This document shows positions 53,494-62,625 of a stretch of DNA of 64,000 nt, one piece after another. The notes below the pieces were generated by a model. The model ran no database searches and was not told where the DNA came from. It saw only the letters and a list, made by a program, of their open reading frames with translations. Position 1 is the first letter of the stretch. Every line of letters begins with the position of its first letter. The position numbers and the translations under genes were made by a program. Source of the DNA: Saccharicrinis sp963667815 (GTDB lineage Bacteria; Bacteroidota; Bacteroidia; Bacteroidales; Marinilabiliaceae). The stretch lies in the NCBI GenBank assembly GCA_963667815.1, contig OY764021.1, one strand, 5' to 3'.

Positions 53494-53928
53494 ATGTTAA
53501 AAGGAATATCCCCATTAATGAGTCCTGAGTTGTTAGCCGTTTTATACAGAATGGGACATGGCGATGAAATAGTTTTGGCTGATGCACATTTTCCTGCAGA
53601 AAGTTTTAATCATCAGGTAATTCGCGCTGATGGAATTGGAATACCGAATTTATTAGAAGCAATATTACCATTATTTGAACTAGACCAATATGTGGATCAA
53701 CCACTTATGATGATGGAAGCTGTTAAAGGTGATACATTGGATGCTGGTGTTGAAGAATCTTACTTAAAGAGTATTTACTTAACAAATCCTAATGTAGCTC
53801 CTATTGCAAGGATAGAACGATTTGCATTTTATGAAAGAACAAAAAGTGCTTTTGCTGTTGTAATGACAGGGGAAACCGCTAAATATGGTAATATAATTCT
53901 TAAAAAGGGTGTTACTCCCATATTGTAA
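53494..53928 (+). CDS. fucU: L-fucose mutarotase
   Basis: 144 aa. RbsD/FucU family, interconverting alpha and beta L-fucose so that FucI gets its preferred anomer. LKGISPLMSPELLAVLYRMGHGDEIVLADAHFPAES is the family start with the catalytic His in GHGD. VEESYLKSI and IERFAFYERTKSAFAVVMTGETAKYGNIILKKGV form the C-terminal active-site region. Lies 10 bp after fucK. Confidence 0.95.
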   Translation: MLKGISPLMSPELLAVLYRMGHGDEIVLADAHFPAESFNHQVIRADGIGIPNLLEAILPLFELDQYVDQPLMMMEAVKGDTLDAGVEESYLKSIYLTNPNVAPIARIERFAFYERTKSAFAVVMTGETAKYGNIILKKGVTPIL

Positions 53929-54019
53929 TTCTTTATCATTAGTCCTCATTTTAAAACATTTAAAACACTTCATTCTTAATTTTATTAGGATCAAAATTTT
54001 CTCTTAGACAAATTAAAAT

Positions 54020-54039
54020 TATATTTGCACACGTGTGCA
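54020..54039. promoter_or_regulatory. LacI-type operator overlapping a -7 promoter element
   Basis: TGCACACGTGTGCA (54026-54039) is a perfect 14-bp palindrome with a central CG, the form bound by LacI-family repressors. It overlaps TATATTTG (54020-54027), a match to the Bacteroidota -7 element. Binding would block RNA polymerase directly. It lies 95 bp before the lacI-type gene, so autoregulation and control of the transporter and oxidative genes are likely. Confidence 0.7.
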
Positions 54040-54133
54040 TAAATAATTAAAAGAGTCAATATCAAATTTTAAATTCTTTTAATTCATTATAAGTGTTAGA
54101 AATTAAGATGATTTAGGTTGTGATTATAATCAT

Positions 54134-55135
54134 ATGAAAAAGAAGATTACGATAAAAGATATTGCAAATGAATTAGGAATTCATCATGCTACGGTTTCAA
54201 GAGCTTTACGTAATGATTCTCGTATTAGTCAATCTACTAAGGATAAGATTGTAAGTTATGCAAAAAGTAAGGGATATAAGCTTAATCAAAGTGCTGTAAA
54301 TTTAAGAAATACACATTCAAATGAAATTGCAGTAATTGTTCCTAACATTAGCCATTATACGTTTGCAAATTTTGTTAGTGTAATAACCGATTTAGCAGCA
54401 AGAAATAATTTTATTGTTTCAATGTTTCAAACTCGCGAAAATTACGAATATGAAAAGGATGCAGTAAAAACAATTATGCAAAACAGGGTGGCCGGAGTTA
54501 TTGCTTCTTTATCTCTGACGACAACAGATACAGATCATTTTAAAGATTTAATTGATTTTGGAATTCCAGTAGTGTTTTTTGATCGTGTTCCATTAGATAT
54601 TAAAGCTCCTAAAGTAACTACAGATAACTATAAAGCAGCTTACGGTTGTGTAAACCTGTTAATAAACAAAGGATTCAAAAAAATAGCTCATTTAACCGGC
54701 CCACTGCATATCAGCGTTTTTAATGAGCGAAATAAAGGTTATCAGAATGCGCTTAAAGACCATGTTGTTGAATATGCCAATAATGTAGTTATCCCTAAAG
54801 AGTTTGAAATTAGTGATGGTTTTGACGCTATTCAAAAACTTTGGAAGGAAGATGAAAAACCTGATGCTGTTTTATGTGATTCTTTCACTCTTTCTGCAGG
54901 AGTTAATATGTTTTGCCGAAATCAAAATATAATAGTTCCAGATAATTTAGGAATCATAGCCATTGCAAACGATCCATTTAGCGCATTGTTAGAACCTGCT
55001 CAAACGATAATGAGTCAGCCTATTAACGAGATGGCAAAAATTGCTTTTGATCTGTTGATTCAATGTACAAAAAGTGAAATAATCGATGTTACAAAATCTA
55101 TTCAACCCGAATTAATAATTAGAAAATCAGTGTAA
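54134..55135 (+). CDS. LacI-family repressor in the fucose operon
   Basis: 333 aa. Residues 3-55 are the LacI DNA-binding domain (ITIKDIANELGIHHATVSRALRNDSRISQSTKDKI, hinge helix near AVNLR). The rest is the periplasmic-binding-like sensor (IAVIVPNISHYTFANFVSVI, VIASLSLTT, VVFFDRVPLDIKAPKVTTDNYKAAY). The ligand is probably fucose or a pathway intermediate, by position. It splits the operon: metabolic core before, transporter and oxidative genes after. Confidence 0.92.
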   Translation: MKKKITIKDIANELGIHHATVSRALRNDSRISQSTKDKIVSYAKSKGYKLNQSAVNLRNTHSNEIAVIVPNISHYTFANFVSVITDLAARNNFIVSMFQTRENYEYEKDAVKTIMQNRVAGVIASLSLTTTDTDHFKDLIDFGIPVVFFDRVPLDIKAPKVTTDNYKAAYGCVNLLINKGFKKIAHLTGPLHISVFNERNKGYQNALKDHVVEYANNVVIPKEFEISDGFDAIQKLWKEDEKPDAVLCDSFTLSAGVNMFCRNQNIIVPDNLGIIAIANDPFSALLEPAQTIMSQPINEMAKIAFDLLIQCTKSEIIDVTKSIQPELIIRKSV

Positions 55136-55168
55136 ATAAATAATAAATCAGTTTGTTAAAAAAATCTT

Positions 55169-56428
55169 ATGGAAAATCAGAGTGCAAAATTATTGGATAA
55201 AAAGTATATCCTTGCTTTTGTCTTATTGTCAAGTTGTTTTATGTGGTGGGGAATTGCCAATAACCTTACAGATCCGCTTGTTCGGGTTTTTAAGGCCGTA
55301 TTCGGGCAACTGACCACATTTCAAGCTTCATTAATTCAGTTTGCTTTTTATTTTGGTTATTTCAGTATGGCTATTCCAGGTGCTGCCATATCTCGCAAAT
55401 ATTCATACAAGACGGGAGTATTGGTTGGATTAGGAATCTATGCTTTAGGGTGTTTCTTATTATATCCATCCATGCTTATACAAGAGTTCTTATTCTTTTG
55501 TATTTCGTATTATGTTTTAGCTTGCGGATTAGGGATTCTGGAAACTAATGCAAATCCTTACATTCTGGTACTGGGGTCACCAGAAACTGCAACTCGCAGG
55601 TTAAATTTTGCTCAATCATTTAATCCGATTGGATCTGTAATTGGTATCTTTTTATGTCAGATATTGATTATGGCAAAAATGCCATTGGATGGTGATGGTA
55701 ATATTGTAATTGCTTCAAATCAAATTAATGAAACTTTAAATATTGTAATCTTCCCATATTTATCAGTTGCAGGAATACTTGCTATTGTTTGGATTTTAAT
55801 AGCAGTAACCAAAATGCCAATGGTTTCAGATGATCATGAAAGTGTTCATATCTTCCATACTTTTAAAACATTATTAAAAAAGAAAAATTATGTATTTGCT
55901 GTAGCAGCCCAATTTTTCTATGTCGGAGCCCAAATTGCAGTTTGGACTTATACAAACTTTTATATACCTGAACAATTAGATGTAACTCCTGAAGTAGCAC
56001 TTCAATACCATACTGTGGCATTAATTCTATTTGGTATATCTCGTTGGATATTTACTGCTCTTATGAAGAAAGTAAAAGATCATACCTTATTATTAATAGC
56101 CTCAATTGCTGCAGTAGTATTATCATTTAGCGTAATTTTTATTGGTGGAATAATAGGAGTTTATTCTTTAATCGGAATATCTGTCTTCATGTCTTTAATG
56201 TTTCCTACAATTTTTGGAATGGGTAGTGATGGTTTAAATGATGAGGAAACCAAAGTTGGATCTTCCGGATTGATTATGGCTATTTTAGGTGGTGCTTTAA
56301 TTACACCATTACAAGGTGCTTTAATTGATGCTGCAGGAGTAGAAATCTCATACGTGTTACCATTAATATGTTTTGTAATAATAGGTTCTTATGCATTTTT
56401 CAGATCAGGATTAAAACGAAATGTATAA
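55169..56428 (+). CDS. fucP: L-fucose:H+ symporter-type MFS permease
   Basis: 419 aa with 12 membrane helices, inner-membrane uptake of L-fucose. FVLLSSCFMWWGIANNLTDPLV is the FucP-family first helix, with FQASLIQFAFYFGYFSMAIPGAAISRKYSYKTG, LACGLGILETNANPYILVLGSPETATRRLNFAQSFNPIGS and the late FPTIFGMGSDGL segment. All are FucP hallmarks. The linker between halves (about residues 215-235) is short. Follows lacI by 33 bp. Confidence 0.93.
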   Translation: MENQSAKLLDKKYILAFVLLSSCFMWWGIANNLTDPLVRVFKAVFGQLTTFQASLIQFAFYFGYFSMAIPGAAISRKYSYKTGVLVGLGIYALGCFLLYPSMLIQEFLFFCISYYVLACGLGILETNANPYILVLGSPETATRRLNFAQSFNPIGSVIGIFLCQILIMAKMPLDGDGNIVIASNQINETLNIVIFPYLSVAGILAIVWILIAVTKMPMVSDDHESVHIFHTFKTLLKKKNYVFAVAAQFFYVGAQIAVWTYTNFYIPEQLDVTPEVALQYHTVALILFGISRWIFTALMKKVKDHTLLLIASIAAVVLSFSVIFIGGIIGVYSLIGISVFMSLMFPTIFGMGSDGLNDEETKVGSSGLIMAILGGALITPLQGALIDAAGVEISYVLPLICFVIIGSYAFFRSGLKRNV

Positions 56429-56597
56429 AGTATTAACGCTTTATGTATTGATATAATTCGTGATTTTGAATTGGTAAAGAAAAGAATGAAACGACCAGGA
56501 GGATATGGGAAGCCAAATTTAATTGAGTGTTCTATTGGGCGTGGAAAACAAATGAGAAAATATGAAACGAACATGTAAATTTTAATCTTAAAAATTA

Positions 56598-56608
56598 CAC
56601 ACAGTGTG
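56598..56608. promoter_or_regulatory. Second operator-like palindrome in the fucose operon
   Basis: CACACAGTGTG is an 11-bp palindrome with an A/T-flanked centre, sharing CACAC...GTGTG with the site at 54026. It lies 55 bp before the aldo/keto reductase start, in the only sizeable gap (234 bp) of the operon. It may be a weaker site for the same LacI protein. Confidence 0.5.
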
Positions 56609-56662
56609 ATGATTACAATTTCTTGTGAGTTCCATGTGACATATGAAAGAAAATTAGAGTAT

Positions 56663-57712
56663 ATGAAACTAACTATAAAAAACAAATTAGGAAATACCGG
56701 ATTAGAAATTCCTCCGATTGTATATGGAACGAGCTATCTAGGGAATTTATATCAGGATCTTTCTTATGAGTATAAAAAAGAACTGGTACAAGGGTGGTTT
56801 GACAATACTGAAAAACCTGTTGTAATAGATAGTGCTGGAAAATATGGAGCCGGTTTAGCTTTAGAAATGATTGGCAAAATATTAGGTGATTTAGAGATTA
56901 ACACGGAAGATATAATTATAAGTAATAAGTTAGGGTGGTACAGAGTTCCATTAGAAACAGAGGAACCTACTTTTGAACCGGGTGTATGGTCTAATATCAA
57001 AAATGATGCTGTTCAGAAAATTAGTTATGAAGGTATTCTTGAATGTTGGAAACAAGGAAATGAATTACTAGGTGGCAGATATAAAGCTAATGTTGTTTCG
57101 GTACATGATCCTGACGAGTATTTAATGGCTGCTACCAGTAATGAAGATAGAGTAAAAAGAATAAAGGATATTGAAGAAGCATATACTGCTTTATTTGAAT
57201 TAAAAAGGTTAGGTCATGTAAAAGCAGTGGGTATAGGATCAAAGGATTGGAAGGTAATTCAGATGTTATATCAAAAGGTAAAGTTTGATTGGGTTATGCT
57301 GGCTAATTCTTTTACTATAATGAAACATACGCCTGAATTTCTTGAATTTATTAATCAATTACATATTGATGGGGTTGGAGTTATTAATTCAGCAGTATTC
57401 CATGCAGGATTTTTAACCGGAGGGGAATTCTTTGATTATCGTAAAGTAGATCCAAAATCAGAAGAAGGATTATCTATTTATCCTTGGAGAGATAAATTTT
57501 CTGAAATGTGTAACAAACACCATGTTGCCCCAAGTGATGCGTGTATTCAATTTGCCTTATCTCATCCAGCTGTTGCTGCTATTGCATTAAATACAAGTAA
57601 AGTATCAACGATGCAAAAGAATGTTGAAATCATTTCTTCAATAATTAAAAAGGAATTTTGGAATGAAATGAAAGAGCAGGGATTAATTAGTTCATCATAT
57701 CAATTTATATAA
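56663..57712 (+). CDS. Aldo/keto reductase, probable L-fucose dehydrogenase
   Basis: 349 aa from ATG 56663; an upstream in-frame start at 56606 lies at the operator and gives 19 unrelated residues. The NTGLEIPPIVYGTSYLG start, DSAGKYGAGLALEMIGKIL (Asp/Tyr region), IIISNKLGW (Lys) and VSVHDPDEY (His) give the AKR catalytic tetrad. GIGSKDWKVIQ and C-terminal AIALNTSKVSTMQKNV bind NAD(P). Bacterial L-fucose dehydrogenases of this type oxidise fucose to L-fuconolactone. The next gene is a lactonase, which supports that role. Confidence 0.8.
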   Translation: MKLTIKNKLGNTGLEIPPIVYGTSYLGNLYQDLSYEYKKELVQGWFDNTEKPVVIDSAGKYGAGLALEMIGKILGDLEINTEDIIISNKLGWYRVPLETEEPTFEPGVWSNIKNDAVQKISYEGILECWKQGNELLGGRYKANVVSVHDPDEYLMAATSNEDRVKRIKDIEEAYTALFELKRLGHVKAVGIGSKDWKVIQMLYQKVKFDWVMLANSFTIMKHTPEFLEFINQLHIDGVGVINSAVFHAGFLTGGEFFDYRKVDPKSEEGLSIYPWRDKFSEMCNKHHVAPSDACIQFALSHPAVAAIALNTSKVSTMQKNVEIISSIIKKEFWNEMKEQGLISSSYQFI

Positions 57713-57720
57713 GTTTTAGT

Positions 57721-58554
57721 ATGATAATAGATTCACATCATCATTTTTGGAAATATGATCCGGTCGAATATGATTGGATTGACGATAAAATGAATAAAAT
57801 CAGGAAAGATTTTTTACCCGGGAATCTTGAAGAGGAAATCCATAAATCTGGAGTGAATGGAGTTGTAACTGTTCAGGCTCGTCAATGTATTGAGGAAACA
57901 GAATGGTTGCTAAAAATGGCTTCTGAAAATGACTTTATCAAGGGTGTAGTAGGATGGTTACCAATAGGCAATGATGATTTTAAATATTATTTAGAGCAAT
58001 ATGCCTCGCATGAAAAATTAGTTGCCCTTAGGCATGTAATTCAGGGTGAAACAGATGAAAATTTTATTCTTCGGGAACAGTTTAATAAAGGAATATCATT
58101 ACTAAAAGCGTATGATATGGTTTATGATATTTTAATATTTGAACGTCATCTTCCTCAAACGATTGAATTTGTAAAAAATCATCCAAATCAGGTATTTGTA
58201 ATGGATCATATTGCAAAGCCATTAATAGCAAAGAATGAACTTTCTCCCTGGAGAGAGAATATACTTAAGCTGGCACAATTCGATAATGTGTATTGTAAAA
58301 TGTCGGGGATGGTTACTGAGGCTGATTTTACTAACTGGACTGAAAATCAATTGCAACCTTATTTTGATACTGTTATTGAAGCCTTTGGTTCAGATAGGTT
58401 GATGTTTGGATCTGATTGGCCTGTTTGCTTAGTCGGTGTTGAATATAAACAATGGTTTGAACTGGTAAAAAAGCAAGTTTCAAAGCTATCAACTGATGAG
58501 CAAAAATCTATACTTGGTACAAATGCCATTAAAGCATATAAATTAAAAATATAA
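57721..58554 (+). CDS. Amidohydrolase, probable L-fuconolactonase
   Basis: 277 aa, COG3618-type TIM-barrel hydrolase. The DSHHHFWKYDPVEYDWI start gives the HxH metal site. VTVQARQCIEETEWLL and VGWLPIG follow, then VFVMDHIAKPLI (His), YCKMSGMVTEADF and LMFGSDWPVCLVG (active-site Asp). These are the signatures of L-fuconolactone and L-rhamnono-lactone hydrolases. It starts 9 bp after the dehydrogenase gene. Product would be L-fuconate. Confidence 0.85.
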   Translation: MIIDSHHHFWKYDPVEYDWIDDKMNKIRKDFLPGNLEEEIHKSGVNGVVTVQARQCIEETEWLLKMASENDFIKGVVGWLPIGNDDFKYYLEQYASHEKLVALRHVIQGETDENFILREQFNKGISLLKAYDMVYDILIFERHLPQTIEFVKNHPNQVFVMDHIAKPLIAKNELSPWRENILKLAQFDNVYCKMSGMVTEADFTNWTENQLQPYFDTVIEAFGSDRLMFGSDWPVCLVGVEYKQWFELVKKQVSKLSTDEQKSILGTNAIKAYKLKI

Positions 58555-58575
58555 AAGAATAATAAATATATAGTA

Positions 58576-59586
58576 ATGAAAGCAGTAGTGATAGAAGAAC
58601 CAGGAAAGGTTCAAGTTATTAATACTCCAAATCCTGAAGTAAAATCAGGAGAGGTTCTGTTAAAATTAAAGTATGTAGGGTTTTGTGGATCGGATTTAAC
58701 TACATATTTAGGAAAGAATCCAATGGTTCAATACCCTCGTATTCCAGGACATGAAATTTCTGCTGTAATTGAGGAGTGCGGAGACGAGGTTCCTGAATCG
58801 TTTCAAAAAGGAATGTTGGTAACAGTGGTTCCTTACAGTAATTGTGGACAATGTCCTTCATGTAAAAGAGGACGTGAATATGCATGTCAATATAATCAAA
58901 CTCTAGGTGTTCAGCGCGATGGTGCGATGTGTGAGTATATTAGTGTTCCATGGCAAAAGCTCTTGGTCGCAGAAAATTTAACTGATGTTGAATTAGCATT
59001 AGTAGAACCTTTAACGGTCGGATTTCATGCAGTTGACCGAGGAAGAGTTACTGATAGTGATACTGTAATGGTATTTGGTTGTGGAATGATTGGTGTTGGA
59101 GCAATTGTTCGATCTGTATTAAGAGGTGCTAAAGTAATTGCTGTTGATATTGATAATGATAAATTAGCCGTAGCTAAAGAATTAGGAGCACATTATACAA
59201 TAAATTCAATGGAAGCAGATTGGAAAGATCAGCTTAAAAAATTACAGCCGGATGTTGTTATTGAAGCTGCGGGTAATCCAATTACATATTTAGCTGCAGT
59301 TGAAGAAGTTGCATTTACAGGAAGAGTTGTATGTATTGGCTATGCCAAAGATAATGTATCCTTTGCAACAAAGTTATTTGTTCAAAAAGAAATGGATATT
59401 ATGGGATCAAGAAATGCCACAGGTTCTGATTTTAGAGCAGTGATTTCATACCTTCAACGTAAAACTTTTCCAATTGATAAAATGGTAACAAGCATTATCA
59501 ATGCAGATGAAGCAGGCGAGGCTGTGCAAAAATGGGCTGATAACCCAGGGAAAGTATTTAAAATATTATTAAAATTATCTGAATAA
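58576..59586 (+). CDS. Zinc-dependent alcohol dehydrogenase, possible L-fuconate dehydrogenase
   Basis: 336 aa MDR enzyme. GFCGSDLTTYLG (catalytic Cys), PGHEISAVIEECG (GHE), and the four-Cys lobe CGQCPSCKRGREYAC hold both zincs. VMVFGCGMIGVGAIVRSVLRGAKVIAVD is the NAD(P) fold. It resembles L-galactonate 5-dehydrogenase-type enzymes (YjjN/LgoD). L-fuconate is 6-deoxy-L-galactonate, so direct oxidation of fuconate at C5 is an attractive guess. The alternative is 2-keto-3-deoxy-fuconate oxidation, but no dehydratase gene is present. Last gene of the operon, before a strong terminator. Confidence 0.8.
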   Translation: MKAVVIEEPGKVQVINTPNPEVKSGEVLLKLKYVGFCGSDLTTYLGKNPMVQYPRIPGHEISAVIEECGDEVPESFQKGMLVTVVPYSNCGQCPSCKRGREYACQYNQTLGVQRDGAMCEYISVPWQKLLVAENLTDVELALVEPLTVGFHAVDRGRVTDSDTVMVFGCGMIGVGAIVRSVLRGAKVIAVDIDNDKLAVAKELGAHYTINSMEADWKDQLKKLQPDVVIEAAGNPITYLAAVEEVAFTGRVVCIGYAKDNVSFATKLFVQKEMDIMGSRNATGSDFRAVISYLQRKTFPIDKMVTSIINADEAGEAVQKWADNPGKVFKILLKLSE

Positions 59587-59620
59587 GATATTGTTTCAGT
59601 AGTTTAAACATATATGCTAA

Positions 59621-59660
59621 AAAACGAGGCTGTCTCATTTGAGACAGCCTCGTTTTTTTT
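59621..59660 (+). terminator. Strong intrinsic terminator of the fucose operon
   Basis: A 17-bp perfect stem (AAAACGAGGCTGTCTCA with its complement) with a TT loop is followed by a T8 run. It ends the operon 35 bp after the last stop. Its A-run on the left makes it bidirectional. Confidence 0.95.
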
Positions 59661-60268
59661 AATAATACCAGATCGCGTGAAATTAGCGAAGTGTAATACG
59701 TGCAATGGACTTGCTGTAAATTTATATAGGAGTCACAATTTTGAATAGTTATAGCTCTTTTTAATACAATCGAGAGAATGTGCTCATTTTGTCATAGGTA
59801 AACGGAAATGCGTACTGTATACCAATGACAACTATATACCTTTGTTTATTATTTTCTAATGGATATTATTTATTGTCATTTGTTTTTACCTGACGAATGA
59901 ATTAGTTTCCTATCATGCTTGATAGGTTGGGATTAAAATGTAATTCATTAATTATTTATAGAACTACATTTCTTTTTTAGTCATTAAATTTATATGTGAA
60001 TCATAAAATATTTCTGTGAAAAATATCTAATTTTTTATTAAAGCATCTAACTAACCTTAATGTTATTTTAAATCATATCTACAAATGATGTAACATTAAT
60101 GATACACAGGTAACATATGTTATATCCCTTTAAAATAAAGGTCTTGATGTACTATAGTTGATAGTAGTTGTAACATAGATGCCATACCAAAATTGTTTCT
60201 CAATTTACATTTGTTAAGAGTTTTTAATACTCAAAAACAATAAAGTGTTAATTCTTTAAAAGAGAGAA
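59661..60268. promoter_or_regulatory. 608-bp intergenic region with repeated operator-like sites
   Basis: No gene is seen here. GTAACAT occurs at 60090, 60110 and 60170, spaced 20 and 60 bp, multiples of a helix turn. The second is part of a perfect palindrome TAACATATGTTA (60111-60122). ATGTTA at 60060 is a further inverted half-site. TACATTTG at 60206-60213 fits the -7 element and lies 55 bp before the sugar porter, without a well-placed -33. CCTATCA/TGATAGG (59909-59926) is a small hairpin. The layout fits regulated expression of the sugar locus. Confidence 0.55.
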
Positions 60269-61609
60269 ATGAGAAAAAATAGGTATTTATATTGGATAAC
60301 ATTTATTGCTGTATTAAGCGGATTAATCTTCGGCTTAAATATGGCTGGAATTTCAGGAGCAGTATCTTTTATTCAAGATTATTTTGTTTTAAGTGATGTC
60401 AGTTTAGGTGCTGCTGTTGGATCTATAATGATAGGGTGTTTGGTTGGAGCTTTGGCCATTGGTTCATTGAGTGATAAATATGGTAGAAAACCAATGATGA
60501 TAATTGCTGCAATTCTTTTTATTCTTTCATCATTAGGGTGTTCACTTGCTCAATCCATAGAACTTTTTATTGCAAGTAGGTTTATTGCAGGTTTAGGAGT
60601 TGGTGCTGTTTCTGTTTTAGCACCTACATACATTTCTGAAATTGCGCCTGCTAATATGCGGGGAATGTTAGTTGCTAATAATCAATTTGCAATAGTAATT
60701 GGAATTTTACTGGCGTATGTAATCGACTTTGCTTTTGTTGATGTAGCAAATGGCTGGAGATACATGATGGCCGTTCCTGTGGTATTCGGATTAATTTTTC
60801 TGGTGTTGTTACTGACTTCTTTCCCTGAAAGTCCCCGATGGTTGGCGAAAGAAGGCAGAGATACTGAATCAGTGAAAATATTAACCCGATTGGTAGGAAA
60901 AGAGAATGCTAAAACAGAGTTTGGTAATATTAGCAAAGCTCTACGAAAAACTGGAAATAATAATAAAGTAAAATTTAAAGAGCTGTTTAAGGGTAAAGTA
61001 GCAAAAGTTGTTTTGTTGGGGAGTTTGTTGGCTGCATTTCAGCAAATTACAGGAATTAATGCAGTGATTAGTTATGCACCAACTATTTTTAGTCAGGCCA
61101 ATGTAGGTAGCGATCAGGCGCTGTTACAATCCGTATTAGTAGGAGTGGTTAACTTGGTTGCTACTATTGTGGCCCTATGGTTAGTTGATAGAAAAGGGCG
61201 TAAAGTATTGTTGTTATGGGGAACAGTAGGAATGACCATATCATTGATGTATATGGTTTATTCATTCACTTTTGAAACTGCGGGTAGTTTAGGTATTCTG
61301 ATTTCGTTGTTAGGTTATATTGCCTTTTTTGCAGCATCGTTAGCGCCTGTTATGTGGGTAGTTACTTCCGAAATTTACCCTAATAGAATACGTGGTTTGG
61401 CAATGTCCTTTTCAACAGGAATTAGTTGGGTATGTACATTTTTAACTGTGCAGTTTTTCCCATGGATGCTGAATAACTTAGGAGGTGCTTACACCTTTGG
61501 CTTCTTTGGTCTGTTCAGTCTTATCGCTTTTATTTTTATACTAATCTATATACCCGAAACAAAAGGTAAAACTCTGGAACAGCTTGAAGTAGACCTGGCC
61601 TTAAATTAA
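60269..61609 (+). CDS. MFS sugar porter (fructose/hexose/pentose importer)
   Basis: 446 aa, 12 membrane helices, sugar-porter family of the major facilitator superfamily. GALAIGSLSDKYGRKPMMI and the second-half ALWLVDRKGRKVLLLWG are the paired RxGRR-like loops. ASRFIAGLGVGAVSVLAPTYISEIAPANMRG, LLTSFPESPRWLAKEGR, LAAFQQITGINAVISYAP and YIPETKGKTLEQLE are family signatures. With a fructokinase-like gene next, fructose is the likely substrate, as in levan loci of Bacteroides. Confidence 0.9.
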   Translation: MRKNRYLYWITFIAVLSGLIFGLNMAGISGAVSFIQDYFVLSDVSLGAAVGSIMIGCLVGALAIGSLSDKYGRKPMMIIAAILFILSSLGCSLAQSIELFIASRFIAGLGVGAVSVLAPTYISEIAPANMRGMLVANNQFAIVIGILLAYVIDFAFVDVANGWRYMMAVPVVFGLIFLVLLLTSFPESPRWLAKEGRDTESVKILTRLVGKENAKTEFGNISKALRKTGNNNKVKFKELFKGKVAKVVLLGSLLAAFQQITGINAVISYAPTIFSQANVGSDQALLQSVLVGVVNLVATIVALWLVDRKGRKVLLLWGTVGMTISLMYMVYSFTFETAGSLGILISLLGYIAFFAASLAPVMWVVTSEIYPNRIRGLAMSFSTGISWVCTFLTVQFFPWMLNNLGGAYTFGFFGLFSLIAFIFILIYIPETKGKTLEQLEVDLALN

Positions 61610-61633
61610 TCTAATGGAAAAAAATACGATACA

Positions 61634-62524
61634 ATGGAAAAGAAATTTTATGTAATAGGCATGGGTGAGCTCTTGTGGGATATGCTACCCGATGGAAAGC
61701 AACTGGGAGGTGCACCGGCAAATTTTGCCTACCATGCGCAGCAAATGGGTGCGAAAGGAGCCATCCTAAGCGCAGTAGGAAATGATACTTTGGGAGATGA
61801 GATCTGTGAAAACATTGAAAAGCTAAATATTAGTTCTTTAATATCCAGAGTAAATTATCCAACAGGAACGGTTGCTGTTACAATTAATGGTAATGGTATT
61901 CCAGCCTATGATATTGTTGAGAATGTAGCATGGGATATGATTGAACTTACTGATATTGCAAAAAAGGAATTGAACCAGGTGGAGGCGATTTGTTTTGGTT
62001 CATTGGCACAACGTCATGATGTATCAAGAAAGGCTATTGAAAACGCAATGAGTTATACTTCAGATAAATGTCTGAAAGTATTTGATATTAATTTAAGGCA
62101 ATACTTTTATAGTAAGGAGGTTATTGAAAAATCGTTGGTGTTGTGTAATGTGTTAAAAATTAATGATGAAGAGCTGGATATTCTTTCTGGTATGTTTGGT
62201 TGGGAAGGTTCGGATATTGCAAAATGTCAATTCCTTATTGATCACTACAAATTAGAAATGTTAGCACTTACGTGTGGAGAAAAAGGTAGTTATTTGTTTT
62301 CTAAAAAAGAACATTCATTTATTAAAACTCCAAAAGTTGAAGTCGCTGATACAGTGGGAGCAGGTGATTCATTTACCGGGGTAATGATCATTGGTAAGTT
62401 ACAAAACAAACCACTGACTGAAATACATCAACTGGCTGTAATGGTATCTGCATTTGTTTGTACACAAAAGGGCGCAACTCCTGCATATTGCATGGAGGAG
62501 ATCTGCGATTTTATCAATTGTTAA
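61634..62524 (+). CDS. PfkB-family sugar kinase, probable fructokinase
   Basis: 296 aa. GMGELLWDMLPDGKQLGGAPANFAYHAQQMGAKG is the N-terminal PfkB/ribokinase signature, of the form seen in fructokinases. DTVGAGDSFTGVMI holds the catalytic Asp and anion hole, and LTCGEKGSYLF lies at the ATP site. It phosphorylates an imported ketose, most likely fructose to fructose-6-phosphate. It starts 24 bp after the porter gene. Confidence 0.88.
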   Translation: MEKKFYVIGMGELLWDMLPDGKQLGGAPANFAYHAQQMGAKGAILSAVGNDTLGDEICENIEKLNISSLISRVNYPTGTVAVTINGNGIPAYDIVENVAWDMIELTDIAKKELNQVEAICFGSLAQRHDVSRKAIENAMSYTSDKCLKVFDINLRQYFYSKEVIEKSLVLCNVLKINDEELDILSGMFGWEGSDIAKCQFLIDHYKLEMLALTCGEKGSYLFSKKEHSFIKTPKVEVADTVGAGDSFTGVMIIGKLQNKPLTEIHQLAVMVSAFVCTQKGATPAYCMEEICDFINC

Positions 62525-62625
62525 ATCAAATAAAACATTGGTTTTCATTAAAGAAGCTGTCGCTGACGGTTTCAGTCTATGGCATATAGATCATAATGGA
62601 AGGAGATGCTACTAAACGAAAAAAA

